From contig NZ_JAXAVX010000001.1 in NCBI RefSeq assembly GCF_033949425.1, positions 744,001 to 808,000 of the forward strand: a stretch of DNA of 64,000 nt. Direction: 5' to 3'. The notes beneath the pieces are model-generated. The model saw only the letters and a program-made list of their open reading frames with translations. It had not been told where the DNA came from and did not search any database. Both the position numbers and the translations under genes were made by a program. Positions 7,113 to 15,156 of the stretch are shown here, piece by piece. Position 1 is the first letter of the stretch. The number at the start of each line of letters is the position of its first letter. The DNA is from Patulibacter brassicae (GTDB lineage Bacteria; Actinomycetota; Thermoleophilia; Solirubrobacterales; Solirubrobacteraceae).

Positions 7113-9440
7113 TCAGGGCGGTGCCGGGAGGACGACGTCGCCCTCCCGGTCCGTCCGCCGCAGCGGCACCCCCGCGGCGCGCACCGCCGCCACCGTCGGC
7201 GGCGCCGGGTGCCCGTAGCCGTTGTCCCGCCCGACCGAGGCGACGGCGAGCGCCGGCCGCAGCGCGGCGAGCAATCGCGGGACGTCGGGGTCGGCGCTGC
7301 CGTGGTGCGGCAGCGCCAGCAGGTCCACGGGTCCGCCCGCGACGCGCCGCAGCGCCGGGCCCTCGAGGTCGCTCGGCAGCAACGCCGTCAGGCCGCCCAC
7401 CGAGGCCCGCACGACGATCGCCCGCTCGTTGGGGTCCGCTCCCGGGCTCGGGCCGCGGCCGGTCGCCGGCGGCCAGCGCAGGAGCGCCTCGATCGCCCCG
7501 GCGCGCAGGCGCAGGCCGGCGCGGCCCGCGACGACCTGACCGCCGTCGGCCTGCACGAGCGCGGCCGCCGTCGCGGCCGCTGGATCCGGCTGGCCGTCCC
7601 GTCCGTCGACGAGCACCCGTGGGCGCAGCCGCGCCGCGACCGCCGGCGCCCCGCCGCTGTGGTCGGCCGCGGCGTGGCTCAGCACGAGGGCGTCGAGGCG
7701 TCGCACCCCCTGGGCGGCGAGCCGGTCGAGGACGCGCCCGGCTGCCGGGCCGGCGTCGACGAGGATCGCGTGGGAGCCGTCGCGCAGGAGCGTGGCGCTG
7801 CCCTGGCCGACGTCGAGCACGACGATCCCGCGACCGACCGCCTCCCCGCCCGGGCGACGGCTCGCCAGCACGCCGCCCCCGAGCGCCGCCACGAGCGCGA
7901 GCGCGACCGCCAGCGCGCGGGCGACCCCCGGCCGGCGTCGGACGATCGCCGCGCCCGGCACCCGCCCCGGTCGCGTCGCGAGCAGGATCACGAGCGCCAG
8001 CGCCGCCGGCGGCAGCAGCGCGACGACGGGCGGAGGCCGCGTCACCGCCCAGCCCGGGCGCGCCGCCCAGCGTGCGACGGCGTCGATCCAGTCCAGGCCC
8101 GGGCGCGTCACCGCGACGAGCAGGCCGCTGAGCGGCGCGCCGGCGGGTCCGAGCGCCGCCGCGAGCAGGCCGGCCCAGGTCAGCGGGGCGACCACCGGCT
8201 CGACGAGCACGTTCGCCGGGAGGCTCGTGAGCGAGACGTCGCCGACGGTCGCCGCGAGGACCGGCGCGGTCGCCAGCGCGGCGGAGAGCGGCACCGCGAG
8301 CGCGAGCGCGACCCAGCGCGGGACGCCGTGGCGCCCGAGCGCCGTCGTCAGCGGGTCGACGAGCAGCAGCAGCCCGACGACCGCGGCGAAGCTCAGCTGC
8401 CAGCCCAGCTGCCCGGGCGAGAGCGGGTCGACGAGGACCGTGGCGATCCCGGCGAGCAGGAGCGCCCACCAGCGGTCCGCGGGCCGGCCGAGCGCGAGCG
8501 CGGCGAGCGTCAGCAGCCCCATGACCCCCGCGCGACGGATCGACGGCCCCGCCCCGGCGAGCGGGACGTAGGCGGCGACGGTCAGCGCGGCCAGCGCGAT
8601 CCGGGGCCGCCGGGGAACCCCGATCAGCGCCCCGATCCCGAGCACGAGCGCCGTGAGCAGCGCGACGTTCTGCCCCGACGCGGCGACGAGGTGCGCGAGG
8701 CCGCTGCGGCGGTACGCGTCCTCCTGCGCGGTCGAGAAGCCCTCGTCCTGCCCGAGGACCACGCCGCGCAGCAGGGCACGGCGCTCCGGACCGCCGGCGC
8801 GGTCGAGCGTCGCCTCCGCTCGGCGCCGGACGCCGTCGATCGCGCCGCGCCAGCCCCCGCGACGGCCGGCGATCCGGACGGGACGAGCGTCGAGCACGAC
8901 GGCGATGCCGCGGGCCCGCAGGCCGAGGGCTCGCGGGTCGGCCCGTCGCAGCCGCCCGCGCACCGCGAGCAGGTCGCCGGGTCCGAGCGCCGGGCGCGCC
9001 GCCGAGACCGGCAGCCGCAGGTTGACCGTCGCGCCCCGCACGCGCGCCGCGGCGCGCCAGCCGCCGTCGAGCGCCTGGGAGAGGTGCTCCTCGACCTCGA
9101 CCGGCTCGTCCGGCCCGACCGCCGCGCCGGTGGCCAGCGGAGCGACCGCGGCGCGCCACGTCGCCGCCTCGCGCGCGTGACCCGCCATCGCCCCGAGCAG
9201 CAGCGCCGCGACCGCCGCGACCGCCCACCCGGGCCGCCGCTGCGTCGCCCACGCGGCCGCGGTCGCCACCGGCAGGACGAGCGCGAGCGGCCCGAGCGCC
9301 CCCGTCCCGGCGACGAGGCCCAGCAGGAGGGCCGCGGCGACGTGGTGCTGCGGCCAGCGCGCCACGAGCGCGAGCGACGACCCGCCAGCCGCTCCGTCGG
9401 ACGACCGCTCGTGCGCGTCGCGTGCCGGCCGGGAGGTCAT
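7113..9440 (-). CDS. comEC: ComEC/Rec2 DNA uptake channel protein
   Basis: Polytopic membrane protein predicted to carry single-stranded DNA across the cytoplasmic membrane during natural transformation. The 775 residues contain an N-terminal DUF4131-type region with several helices, the central Competence domain (from about residue 230, including GLAHLVAASGQNVALLTALVL), and a C-terminal metallo-beta-lactamase-like domain starting VLDVGQGSATLL. Usual ComEC lengths are 750-800. The metal motif reads SHAAADHSGG near residue 590, lacking the middle acidic or histidine residue of the usual HxDxDH/HxHxDH; the later PHHGS and GHP motifs are intact. It overlaps comEA by four bases (ATGA). Confidence 0.95.
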   Translation of the reverse strand: MTSRPARDAHERSSDGAAGGSSLALVARWPQHHVAAALLLGLVAGTGALGPLALVLPVATAAAWATQRRPGWAVAAVAALLLGAMAGHAREAATWRAAVAPLATGAAVGPDEPVEVEEHLSQALDGGWRAAARVRGATVNLRLPVSAARPALGPGDLLAVRGRLRRADPRALGLRARGIAVVLDARPVRIAGRRGGWRGAIDGVRRRAEATLDRAGGPERRALLRGVVLGQDEGFSTAQEDAYRRSGLAHLVAASGQNVALLTALVLGIGALIGVPRRPRIALAALTVAAYVPLAGAGPSIRRAGVMGLLTLAALALGRPADRWWALLLAGIATVLVDPLSPGQLGWQLSFAAVVGLLLLVDPLTTALGRHGVPRWVALALAVPLSAALATAPVLAATVGDVSLTSLPANVLVEPVVAPLTWAGLLAAALGPAGAPLSGLLVAVTRPGLDWIDAVARWAARPGWAVTRPPPVVALLPPAALALVILLATRPGRVPGAAIVRRRPGVARALAVALALVAALGGGVLASRRPGGEAVGRGIVVLDVGQGSATLLRDGSHAILVDAGPAAGRVLDRLAAQGVRRLDALVLSHAAADHSGGAPAVAARLRPRVLVDGRDGQPDPAAATAAALVQADGGQVVAGRAGLRLRAGAIEALLRWPPATGRGPSPGADPNERAIVVRASVGGLTALLPSDLEGPALRRVAGGPVDLLALPHHGSADPDVPRLLAALRPALAVASVGRDNGYGHPAPPTVAAVRAAGVPLRRTDREGDVVLPAPP

Positions 9441-10066
9441 CCGCCGCCGAGCTGCTGCCGCAGCGCCTCGAGCTTCTTCGGCCCGATGCCCGGGATCTCG
9501 TCGAGGTCGTCGACCGACCCGATCCCGCCCCGCTCCTCGCGTAGGCGGAGGATCTTCTCCGCCGTCGTCGGACCGACGCCGTCGAGCTCCTGCAGCTGCG
9601 CCGCGCTCGCGGCGTTCAGGTCGATCGGCCCCTTCCCCGCCGCCGCGTCGCCGCTCGCATTCCCGCCCGTGCCGGGGCGCTCGCGGGCCGGCACGCGCAC
9701 CTGCTGGCCGTCCTGCAGCGCCGCGGCGAGGTTCAGGCCCTGCCGGTCCGCGTGCCGGGTCGCGCCGCCCGCCTTGCGGACCGCCTCGAAGACCCGCGCG
9801 CCCTCGCGCAGCTCGTAGACGCCCGGTCGCCGCACCGAGCCCGTGACGTGGACCGTGATGCCGCCGCCCCCGCGGGAGACGCGCAGCCCGCCGCCGGTCG
9901 CGCCGCCGCCCGCGCCGGAGGCGCCGCCCGTCCGCGTGCCCGGCGCTCCGGCGCCCGCCGGGTCGGGCGACGACGGCGGGGTTCCCGCGATCCGCGCGGC
10001 CAGCGCGCCGAGCGCCGCGGCGGCGAGCACGCCGAGCACGAGCCGCAGCCAGGGGTGGTCGAGCAC
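9437..10066 (-). CDS. comEA: ComEA helix-hairpin-helix DNA-binding protein
   Basis: Membrane-anchored receptor that binds incoming double-stranded DNA for ComEC. From the GTG at 10066 the 209-residue product has a short cytoplasmic start (LDHPWLRL), one transmembrane helix, a Gly/Pro/Ala linker, an SLBB-like domain (ITVHVTGSVRRPGVYEL) and a C-terminal tandem helix-hairpin-helix (DLNAASAAQLQELDGVGPTT then DDLDEIPGIGPKKLEALRQQ). A GTG at 10138 would add 24 arginine-rich residues, but TAGCGT at 10074-10079 lies seven bases before 10066 and would fall inside that longer version, so I prefer the shorter start. Coupled to comEC by ATGA. Confidence 0.9.
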   Translation of the reverse strand: MLDHPWLRLVLGVLAAAALGALAARIAGTPPSSPDPAGAGAPGTRTGGASGAGGGATGGGLRVSRGGGGITVHVTGSVRRPGVYELREGARVFEAVRKAGGATRHADRQGLNLAAALQDGQQVRVPARERPGTGGNASGDAAAGKGPIDLNAASAAQLQELDGVGPTTAEKILRLREERGGIGSVDDLDEIPGIGPKKLEALRQQLGGG

Positions 10067-10073
10067 GCCGTCG

Positions 10074-10079
10074 ACGCTA
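10074..10079 (-). promoter_or_regulatory. -10 box for leaderless comEA transcript
   Basis: TAGCGT on the minus strand lies seven bases before GTG 10066; transcription would begin at or next to the start codon. Confidence 0.5.
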
Positions 10080-10197
10080 GGGCGGACGTCGCGGCGCGTG
10101 GGTGCCCGCCGGTGCCGTCCCGGCGCCGCAACGGTCACGGCTCCCCGCGGTCGCTGCTTCGCCGCGAGCGCGGCGCAGCTCCGTCACCGGCGGGAGG

Positions 10198-10226
10198 TTG
10201 AGTCGACGCAGCCGCTGCGGCACCAT
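10198..10226 (+). promoter_or_regulatory. Promoter with -35 and -10 for the heptad-repeat gene
   Basis: TTGAGT (10198-10203), a 17-base spacer and CACCAT (10221-10226) are followed after exactly six bases by ATG 10233, giving a complete promoter for a leaderless mRNA. Confidence 0.5.
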
Positions 10227-10232
10227 CACCGC

Positions 10233-10574
10233 ATGGCCGACCACCAGCTCAACGAGATCGAGCGGCGCATCGCCGACACGCTCGAGGAGCTGCGGATCCT
10301 GCGCGTCGACAGCCGGGAGCAGCTCGACGAGCTGCGCGCGTTCCGCGAGGCGAGCGACGCCCGCTTCGACGAGCAGATCGAGGAGCTTCGCTCGCTCCGC
10401 CACGCCAGCGACGAGCAGCTCGAGGAGCTCCGCGCGATGCGCCGCACGAGCGATCTGCAGACCGAGGAGCTGCGCCGCGTCTCGGCGACGAACCAGATCC
10501 AGGTCGACGCGCTGCGGACCGTCCTGGACCGGCTGGATCCGCCCGAGGACGAGGCCCGCCCGGCCGCGGGGTAG
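10233..10574 (+). CDS. Small coiled-coil protein with 14-residue repeats
   Basis: A 113-residue acidic protein that is almost entirely predicted coiled coil. After MADHQLNEIERRIADTLEEL it carries near-perfect 14-residue (two-heptad) repeats of the form EQLEELRAMRRTSD, seen at least three times, and ends with a short Pro/Glu tail. There is no transmembrane segment or signal peptide. It lies between comEA (divergent) and leuS (convergent), with its own promoter. No known family is recognised; a scaffold or oligomerising role is only a guess. Confidence 0.75.
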   Translation: MADHQLNEIERRIADTLEELRILRVDSREQLDELRAFREASDARFDEQIEELRSLRHASDEQLEELRAMRRTSDLQTEELRRVSATNQIQVDALRTVLDRLDPPEDEARPAAG

Positions 10575-10621
10575 CGCGCTCGCGCAGCCCGGACGTCGAC
10601 GCGGCCGGCCGAGGCGTCGCG

Positions 10622-13192
10622 CTACCGGACCACGACGTTGACGAGCTTGCCCGGGACGACGACGACCTTCACCACCGTCTTGCCCTCGAGGAAGCCCTGG
10701 ACCTTCTCGCTGGCGAGCGCGAGCTGCTCGAGCTCGTCCTTGCTCGCCCCCGTCGGCGCGAGGACGCGGTCGCGGACCTTGCCCTGGACCTGCAGGACGA
10801 GCTCGAACTCGTCGCGCTGCAGGAACCGCTGCTCGGCCTGCGGCCACGGCTGCTCCCAGACCCGCAGCCCGGTCAGGCGCTCGTAGGCGTCGGCGGCGAG
10901 ATGCGGCGCGAACGGCTGGATGAGCGACACGGCCGTCGCGGCGGCGTAGCGGACGGCGGCCCAGCCGGCGATCGCCTCGGGCGTCGCCGGATCGAGCTCG
11001 ACGACGGCGTTGCGTCGCGCCGAGAGGACGTTCGTGAGCTCCATCACCGCCGCGACGGCGGTGTTGAACGAGAAGCGCCCGTCGAGGTCGTGCGAGACCT
11101 TCTCGATCGCCCAGTGCGCCTTGCGCACGAGCTCCAGGTCGTCGCCCTGCGGATCGTCCGGCAGCGCGGCCCCCGGCGCACCCGAGACGACCCCGTCGAC
11201 GACGGTCGCGCCACCGAGCTCCGCGGCCTCGGCGGCGAGCCGCCACAGCCGCGAGAGGAACCGGTGCACGCCCTCGACGCCCTCGTCGGACCAGTCGGCG
11301 TCCTGGTCCGGCGGGCCGAGGAAGACGACGTACGTGCGGGCGCTGTCGGCGCCGAAGCGCTCGACGATCTCCCGGGGAGCGACCGTGTTGCCCTTGGACT
11401 TGGACATCTTCGCCCCGTCCTTGGTGATCATCCCCTGGGTGAAGAGGTTCTGGAACGGCTCCTGCGCGTCGAGCACGCCGATGTCGGTCAGCGCCTTGCA
11501 GAAGAACCGCGCGTAGAGCAGGTGGAGGATGGCGTGCTCGACGCCGCCGATGTACTGGTCCACCGGCATCCAGCGGTTCGTCACCGCCGGGTCCCACGCC
11601 GCGCCGTCGTTGCGCGCGTCGGTGTAGCGCAGGAAGTACCAGGAGGAGTCGACGAAGGTGTCGAGCGTGTCGGTCTCGCGCGAGGCGGGGCCGCCGCAGG
11701 TCGGGCAGGTCGTGGCGACCCAGTCCTCGGCCGCGGCCAGCGGCGAGCGGCCCTTCGGCTTGTAGTCCTCGATGTCGGGCAGCAGGACCGGCAGCTCGTC
11801 CTCGGGCAGCGGCACCATCCCGCACGCCTCGCAGTGCACGACGGGGATCGGGCAGCCCCAGTAGCGCTGGCGCGACACGAGCCAGTCGCGCAGGCGGAAG
11901 TTCACCGTCGCCTCGCCCTTGCCCTCGCCGGCGAGCCACGCGGTGATCGCGCTCAGCGCCTCGCGGTTCGGGGTGCCGTCGAACTCGGGGTGGCTGTCGA
12001 CGAGCGGCCCGTCGCCGGTGTAGGGCAGCGCGTCGTCGCTCGTGGCCCAGGCTTCGGGGTCGACGCCCTCGGGCGCCTCCCCGTCGGCGCCGACGATGAC
12101 GCGCTTCACCGGCAGGCCGTACGCGCGCGCGAAGTCGAAGTCGCGCTGGTCGTGCCCCGGGACGGCCATGATCGCGCCGGTGCCGTAGTCCATCAGCACG
12201 TAGTCGGCGACGTACATCGGCAGCCGCTCCCCGTTCACCGGGTTCACGACGTAGCGGCCGAGGAAGACGCCGGTCTTCGGCTTGTCGGCGGCGCCGCGCT
12301 CGGCGCGGTCGGCGGTCAGCGCGCGGTTGACGTAGGCACGGACCTCGTCCTCCTGCTCGGTGCCCTCGACGAGCGCCAGGACGTCGGCGTGCTCGGGCGC
12401 CATGACGAAGAACGTCGCGCCGAAGAGCGTGTCCGGGCGGGTCGTGAAGACCTCGTAGTCCCGGTCCAGCTCCTCGTTGTGGAAGACGACGCGGGCGCCC
12501 TCGGACCGGCCGATCCAGTTGCGCTGCATCGTCTTGACGTGCTCGGGCCAGCCGATGCCGTCGAGGTCGTCCAGCAGCCGCTGCGCGTAGTCGGTGATCC
12601 GCAGGAACCACTGCTCGAGCTGGCGGATCTCGACCAGCGCGCCGGACCGCTCGCCGCGGCCGTCGATGACCTGCTCGTTGGCCAGGACGGTCTCCTCGAC
12701 CGGGTCCCAGTTCACCGCGGCGGAGCGGCGCTCGACGAGCCCGGCCTTCAGCAGCTGGAGGAAGATCCACTGCGTCCAGCGGTAGTAGTCCGGCCGGTGC
12801 GAGGCGATCTCGCGGTCCCAGTCGATCGAGACGCCCCACTCGCGGAACTGGCGCTGGAACGACGCGATCGAGGCCTCCGTGGCCTCGCGCGGGTGCTGGC
12901 CGGTCTTGATCGCGTTGTTCTCCGCCGGCAGGCCGAAGGAGTCGAAGCCCATCGGGTGCAGGACGGTCTTGCCCTGACGGCGGCGGAAGTGCGCCACGGC
13001 GTCGCCGATCGCGTAGTTCTTCAGGTGCCCGACGTGCGGCTCTCCCGACGGGTAGGGCAGCATCTCCAGCACGTAGACCGGCTCGGCCCCGTCGGCGTCG
13101 AGCGCCGCGTTGTCGACGTGCCACGTCCGCTCGTCGGCCCACACCTGCTGCCAACGCGGCTCGATCTGCTGAGGGTCGTAGCGGAGCTCCAT
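10622..13192 (-). CDS. leuS: Leucyl-tRNA synthetase
   Basis: Charges tRNA-Leu with leucine. The 856-residue class I synthetase starts MELRYDPQQIEPRWQQVW. The HIGH motif is HVGH at residues 53-56 after MLPYPSGEP; the KMSKS loop (KMSKSKGNTV) is near residue 594; a zinc-binding-like region with HCEACGMVPLPEDELP and CPTCGG lies around residues 460-505; the editing domain and the C-terminal anticodon-binding region are present. The frame stays open upstream of 13192 but the added residues are Arg/Ala-rich and not LeuRS-like. It lies tail-to-tail with the coiled-coil gene. Confidence 0.97.
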   Translation of the reverse strand: MELRYDPQQIEPRWQQVWADERTWHVDNAALDADGAEPVYVLEMLPYPSGEPHVGHLKNYAIGDAVAHFRRRQGKTVLHPMGFDSFGLPAENNAIKTGQHPREATEASIASFQRQFREWGVSIDWDREIASHRPDYYRWTQWIFLQLLKAGLVERRSAAVNWDPVEETVLANEQVIDGRGERSGALVEIRQLEQWFLRITDYAQRLLDDLDGIGWPEHVKTMQRNWIGRSEGARVVFHNEELDRDYEVFTTRPDTLFGATFFVMAPEHADVLALVEGTEQEDEVRAYVNRALTADRAERGAADKPKTGVFLGRYVVNPVNGERLPMYVADYVLMDYGTGAIMAVPGHDQRDFDFARAYGLPVKRVIVGADGEAPEGVDPEAWATSDDALPYTGDGPLVDSHPEFDGTPNREALSAITAWLAGEGKGEATVNFRLRDWLVSRQRYWGCPIPVVHCEACGMVPLPEDELPVLLPDIEDYKPKGRSPLAAAEDWVATTCPTCGGPASRETDTLDTFVDSSWYFLRYTDARNDGAAWDPAVTNRWMPVDQYIGGVEHAILHLLYARFFCKALTDIGVLDAQEPFQNLFTQGMITKDGAKMSKSKGNTVAPREIVERFGADSARTYVVFLGPPDQDADWSDEGVEGVHRFLSRLWRLAAEAAELGGATVVDGVVSGAPGAALPDDPQGDDLELVRKAHWAIEKVSHDLDGRFSFNTAVAAVMELTNVLSARRNAVVELDPATPEAIAGWAAVRYAAATAVSLIQPFAPHLAADAYERLTGLRVWEQPWPQAEQRFLQRDEFELVLQVQGKVRDRVLAPTGASKDELEQLALASEKVQGFLEGKTVVKVVVVPGKLVNVVVR

Positions 13193-13254
13193 GGGCGCGG
13201 CAAGTGTGACGCACCGCGCCCGGCCCGCGTCGTCCCGGGCCGGGCACCGGGCGC

Positions 13255-14040
13255 TCAGCGGTCGCGGCGGTCCCATTCGTCGCGGTACATCCGCGCCAGC
13301 CACGCGTTCAGGCGCTCGTCGTCGGTCTCCTCCGGCACCCGCGCGACCGCCAGTTGCGACTCCAACCGCGCGGCCGCCTCGTCGACCGCGGCCAGTGCGT
13401 CGGCCGCCGCCACCTCGCCCCGCCGGACCGCCATGATCCGTCCGCGCCACGGTTCCGGCACCGGGAGCGAGATCCTCCCGGTGCGCAGGAGCTCCTCGCC
13501 CTGCAACGCGATCCGCAGCGCGTGCATCGCGTACTTGCCGTCGTAGCCGTCGCCGACCCGCTCGCGCTCGCGCACCTGCCCGGGATCCGCGATCCGGCGG
13601 CGCTGCGCGGCGAGGTAGCCGAGCAGCGCTCGTCCGGCCCGACGCGTGGCGAACCACGGCGCGATCGTCCGCAGCTCGCGACCAGCCGGCGTCACGTGGA
13701 TCAGCGCATCGCCCTCGGCGAACAGCGGCAGGAGGACCGTCAGCGACCCCTTGCGCGCGAGCATGCAGTAGCGCCGCAGCCCGTACACCGTGAGGTCGAC
13801 GTCGCCGGCGCCGGACGGCCGACCGGGGCCCTGGGTGCGCCACACGAGATGCTCGAACCGTCTCGTCCCGAGGAGGTGCTCCGGCGGCTCGATGGTCACC
13901 CCGAGCTCGTCGCGATCGTCGTGACCCCCGAGGTCGAGGCCGTGCACCGTCGACCCGACGAGCGCGAGCAGGATCAGCCCGTCGTGTGCCACGCGCAGCG
14001 CGCGGGCGTCGTCGGGCTCGCGGGAGTCGAGGGTGGGCAT
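13255..14040 (-). CDS. Predicted nucleotidyltransferase (RlaP/COG3541-like)
   Basis: A 261-residue cytosolic protein of the predicted DNA-polymerase-beta-like nucleotidyltransferase family often called RlaP. The GS motif and catalytic acids are in LVGSTVHGLDLGGHDDRDELGV (about residues 27-48), and VDLTVYGLRRYCML follows as the third conserved strand. The C-terminal helical part contains GYDGKYAMHALRIALQGEELL, typical of the family. The substrate is unknown; relatives are linked to RNA repair. The ATG at 14040 is chosen because TAGCGT (14048-14053) is seven bases upstream; the longer open frame is antisense to the next gene's leader. Confidence 0.85.
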   Translation of the reverse strand: MPTLDSREPDDARALRVAHDGLILLALVGSTVHGLDLGGHDDRDELGVTIEPPEHLLGTRRFEHLVWRTQGPGRPSGAGDVDLTVYGLRRYCMLARKGSLTVLLPLFAEGDALIHVTPAGRELRTIAPWFATRRAGRALLGYLAAQRRRIADPGQVRERERVGDGYDGKYAMHALRIALQGEELLRTGRISLPVPEPWRGRIMAVRRGEVAAADALAAVDEAAARLESQLAVARVPEETDDERLNAWLARMYRDEWDRRDR

Positions 14041-14047
14041 GCGCTCC

Positions 14048-14053
14048 ACGCTA
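14048..14053 (-). promoter_or_regulatory. -10 box for leaderless nucleotidyltransferase mRNA
   Basis: TAGCGT on the minus strand is followed by seven bases and then ATG 14040, with no Shine-Dalgarno. Confidence 0.5.
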
Positions 14054-14164
14054 GGGGTCTCGCGCGACCGGCGTGCATGCTTCGCACCCGCGGTGGCGGT
14101 TCGAGCCCCCGCAGGAGTTCCTGCGTGCACGACGGTTCGTGCGCGCTCTGGGACCATGGGACCG

Positions 14165-15034
14165 ATGCCCGGCGATCCGCACCTGCGCGCGGTGGGCCCC
14201 GACGACGACGGGGCGTGGTCGTCGACGCCCGCGTCCGGCCCGCCCGCTCCGCCCGCCCCGGAGGCCCCGACAACGGCCACGCCGCGCGCGATGGACAGCG
14301 CCGCCGCCGCGCGCCGGGTGGCCGAGATCGTCGCCGCCGCCGAGACGGCCGCCAGCCGGATCCGGATGGAGGCCGAGCGCCGCGCCGACGAGCGGATCGC
14401 GGAGGCCGACCGCGCCGCACGCATGCGGGTGCAGGCCGCCGAGGCCGAGGCCGACGACCTGCTCGGCGAGGCGCGCCGGTCGGCCGAGCGACTGCTGCGC
14501 GACACCCAGGCGACCGCCGACACCGAGCAGCTGCACTCCAGCCGCGAGGTCGAGCAGTACGTCCAGCAGGTCCGTCAGGACGCCGAGCAGCGGGCCGCCG
14601 AGCTGCGCCGCGAGTCCGAGGAGACGGCGCGCCAGCTGCGCGACAACGCCGCCAACGCGGCGCGGCGGATGATGGACGAGGCCGCCGCCGCGCGGGACCA
14701 GGCCCAGGCGGAGGCCGAGCGGCTGACCGACGACGCCCACCGCCGCGCCCAGGGCCAGCTCGCCGCCGCGCGGTCGGTCGCCACCGACGTCCTGACCGAG
14801 GGCGAGGCGCTGGCGGCGAACCTCCGCGACCTCGGTCGCTCGCTCGAGGCCAACGCCCGCCTCATCCTCGAGGACGTCCGCGCGAGCCACGCGGCGCTGC
14901 TGCACGTCCTGGACCGCGTCTCCCCCGGGCACCGCCCGCAGAGCCAGCTGCGCGACCGCCCGGCCGAGCGGAGCAGCGGGCGCGCCACCGGCGGCGACCC
15001 GCTCGAGCCGCCCGAGTTCCTCCGCGGCCGCTGA
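14165..15034 (+). CDS. Coiled-coil protein, DivIVA/SepIVA-like
   Basis: A 289-residue soluble protein. About 45 Pro/Ala-rich residues lead into a long Ala/Glu/Arg heptad region (about residues 48-235) with repeated AExxADxLLxEARRSAE-type segments, as in DivIVA, SepIVA or ATP synthase b-like coiled coils, and it ends in a disordered Arg/Pro tail. Actinobacterial proteins of this shape act in polar growth or division, but the DivIVA N-terminal membrane-binding motif is not obvious, so the function is inferred only from composition. ATG 14156 is in frame as an alternative start; 14165 is preferred because GACCAT lies seven bases before it. Confidence 0.7.
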   Translation: MPGDPHLRAVGPDDDGAWSSTPASGPPAPPAPEAPTTATPRAMDSAAAARRVAEIVAAAETAASRIRMEAERRADERIAEADRAARMRVQAAEAEADDLLGEARRSAERLLRDTQATADTEQLHSSREVEQYVQQVRQDAEQRAAELRRESEETARQLRDNAANAARRMMDEAAAARDQAQAEAERLTDDAHRRAQGQLAAARSVATDVLTEGEALAANLRDLGRSLEANARLILEDVRASHAALLHVLDRVSPGHRPQSQLRDRPAERSSGRATGGDPLEPPEFLRGR

Positions 15035-15144
15035 GGGTCCCGCCGCACCGCGCGCCGGCACCAGCGGCTCGCGCCGCCGTTCCGGAGGTCCGCGGACCGT
15101 CTCGCCTGGACCCGGAGGCCCTTCCCCCGCGGCGATCGACGGCG

Positions 15145-15150
15145 TACGCT
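15145..15150 (+). promoter_or_regulatory. -10 box for leaderless secreted-protein mRNA
   Basis: TACGCT is followed by six bases and then ATG 15157. Confidence 0.5.
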
Positions 15151-15156
15151 CGCGAC

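Noticed and set aside
10067..10138. Longer comEA start at GTG 10138
   Set aside because: The extra 24 residues are Arg-rich and contain the -10 box that best explains transcription from GTG 10066.
13193..13843. Upstream extension of leuS
   Set aside because: The frame is open but overlaps the nucleotidyltransferase gene out of frame; LeuRS homology begins at MELRYDPQQ.
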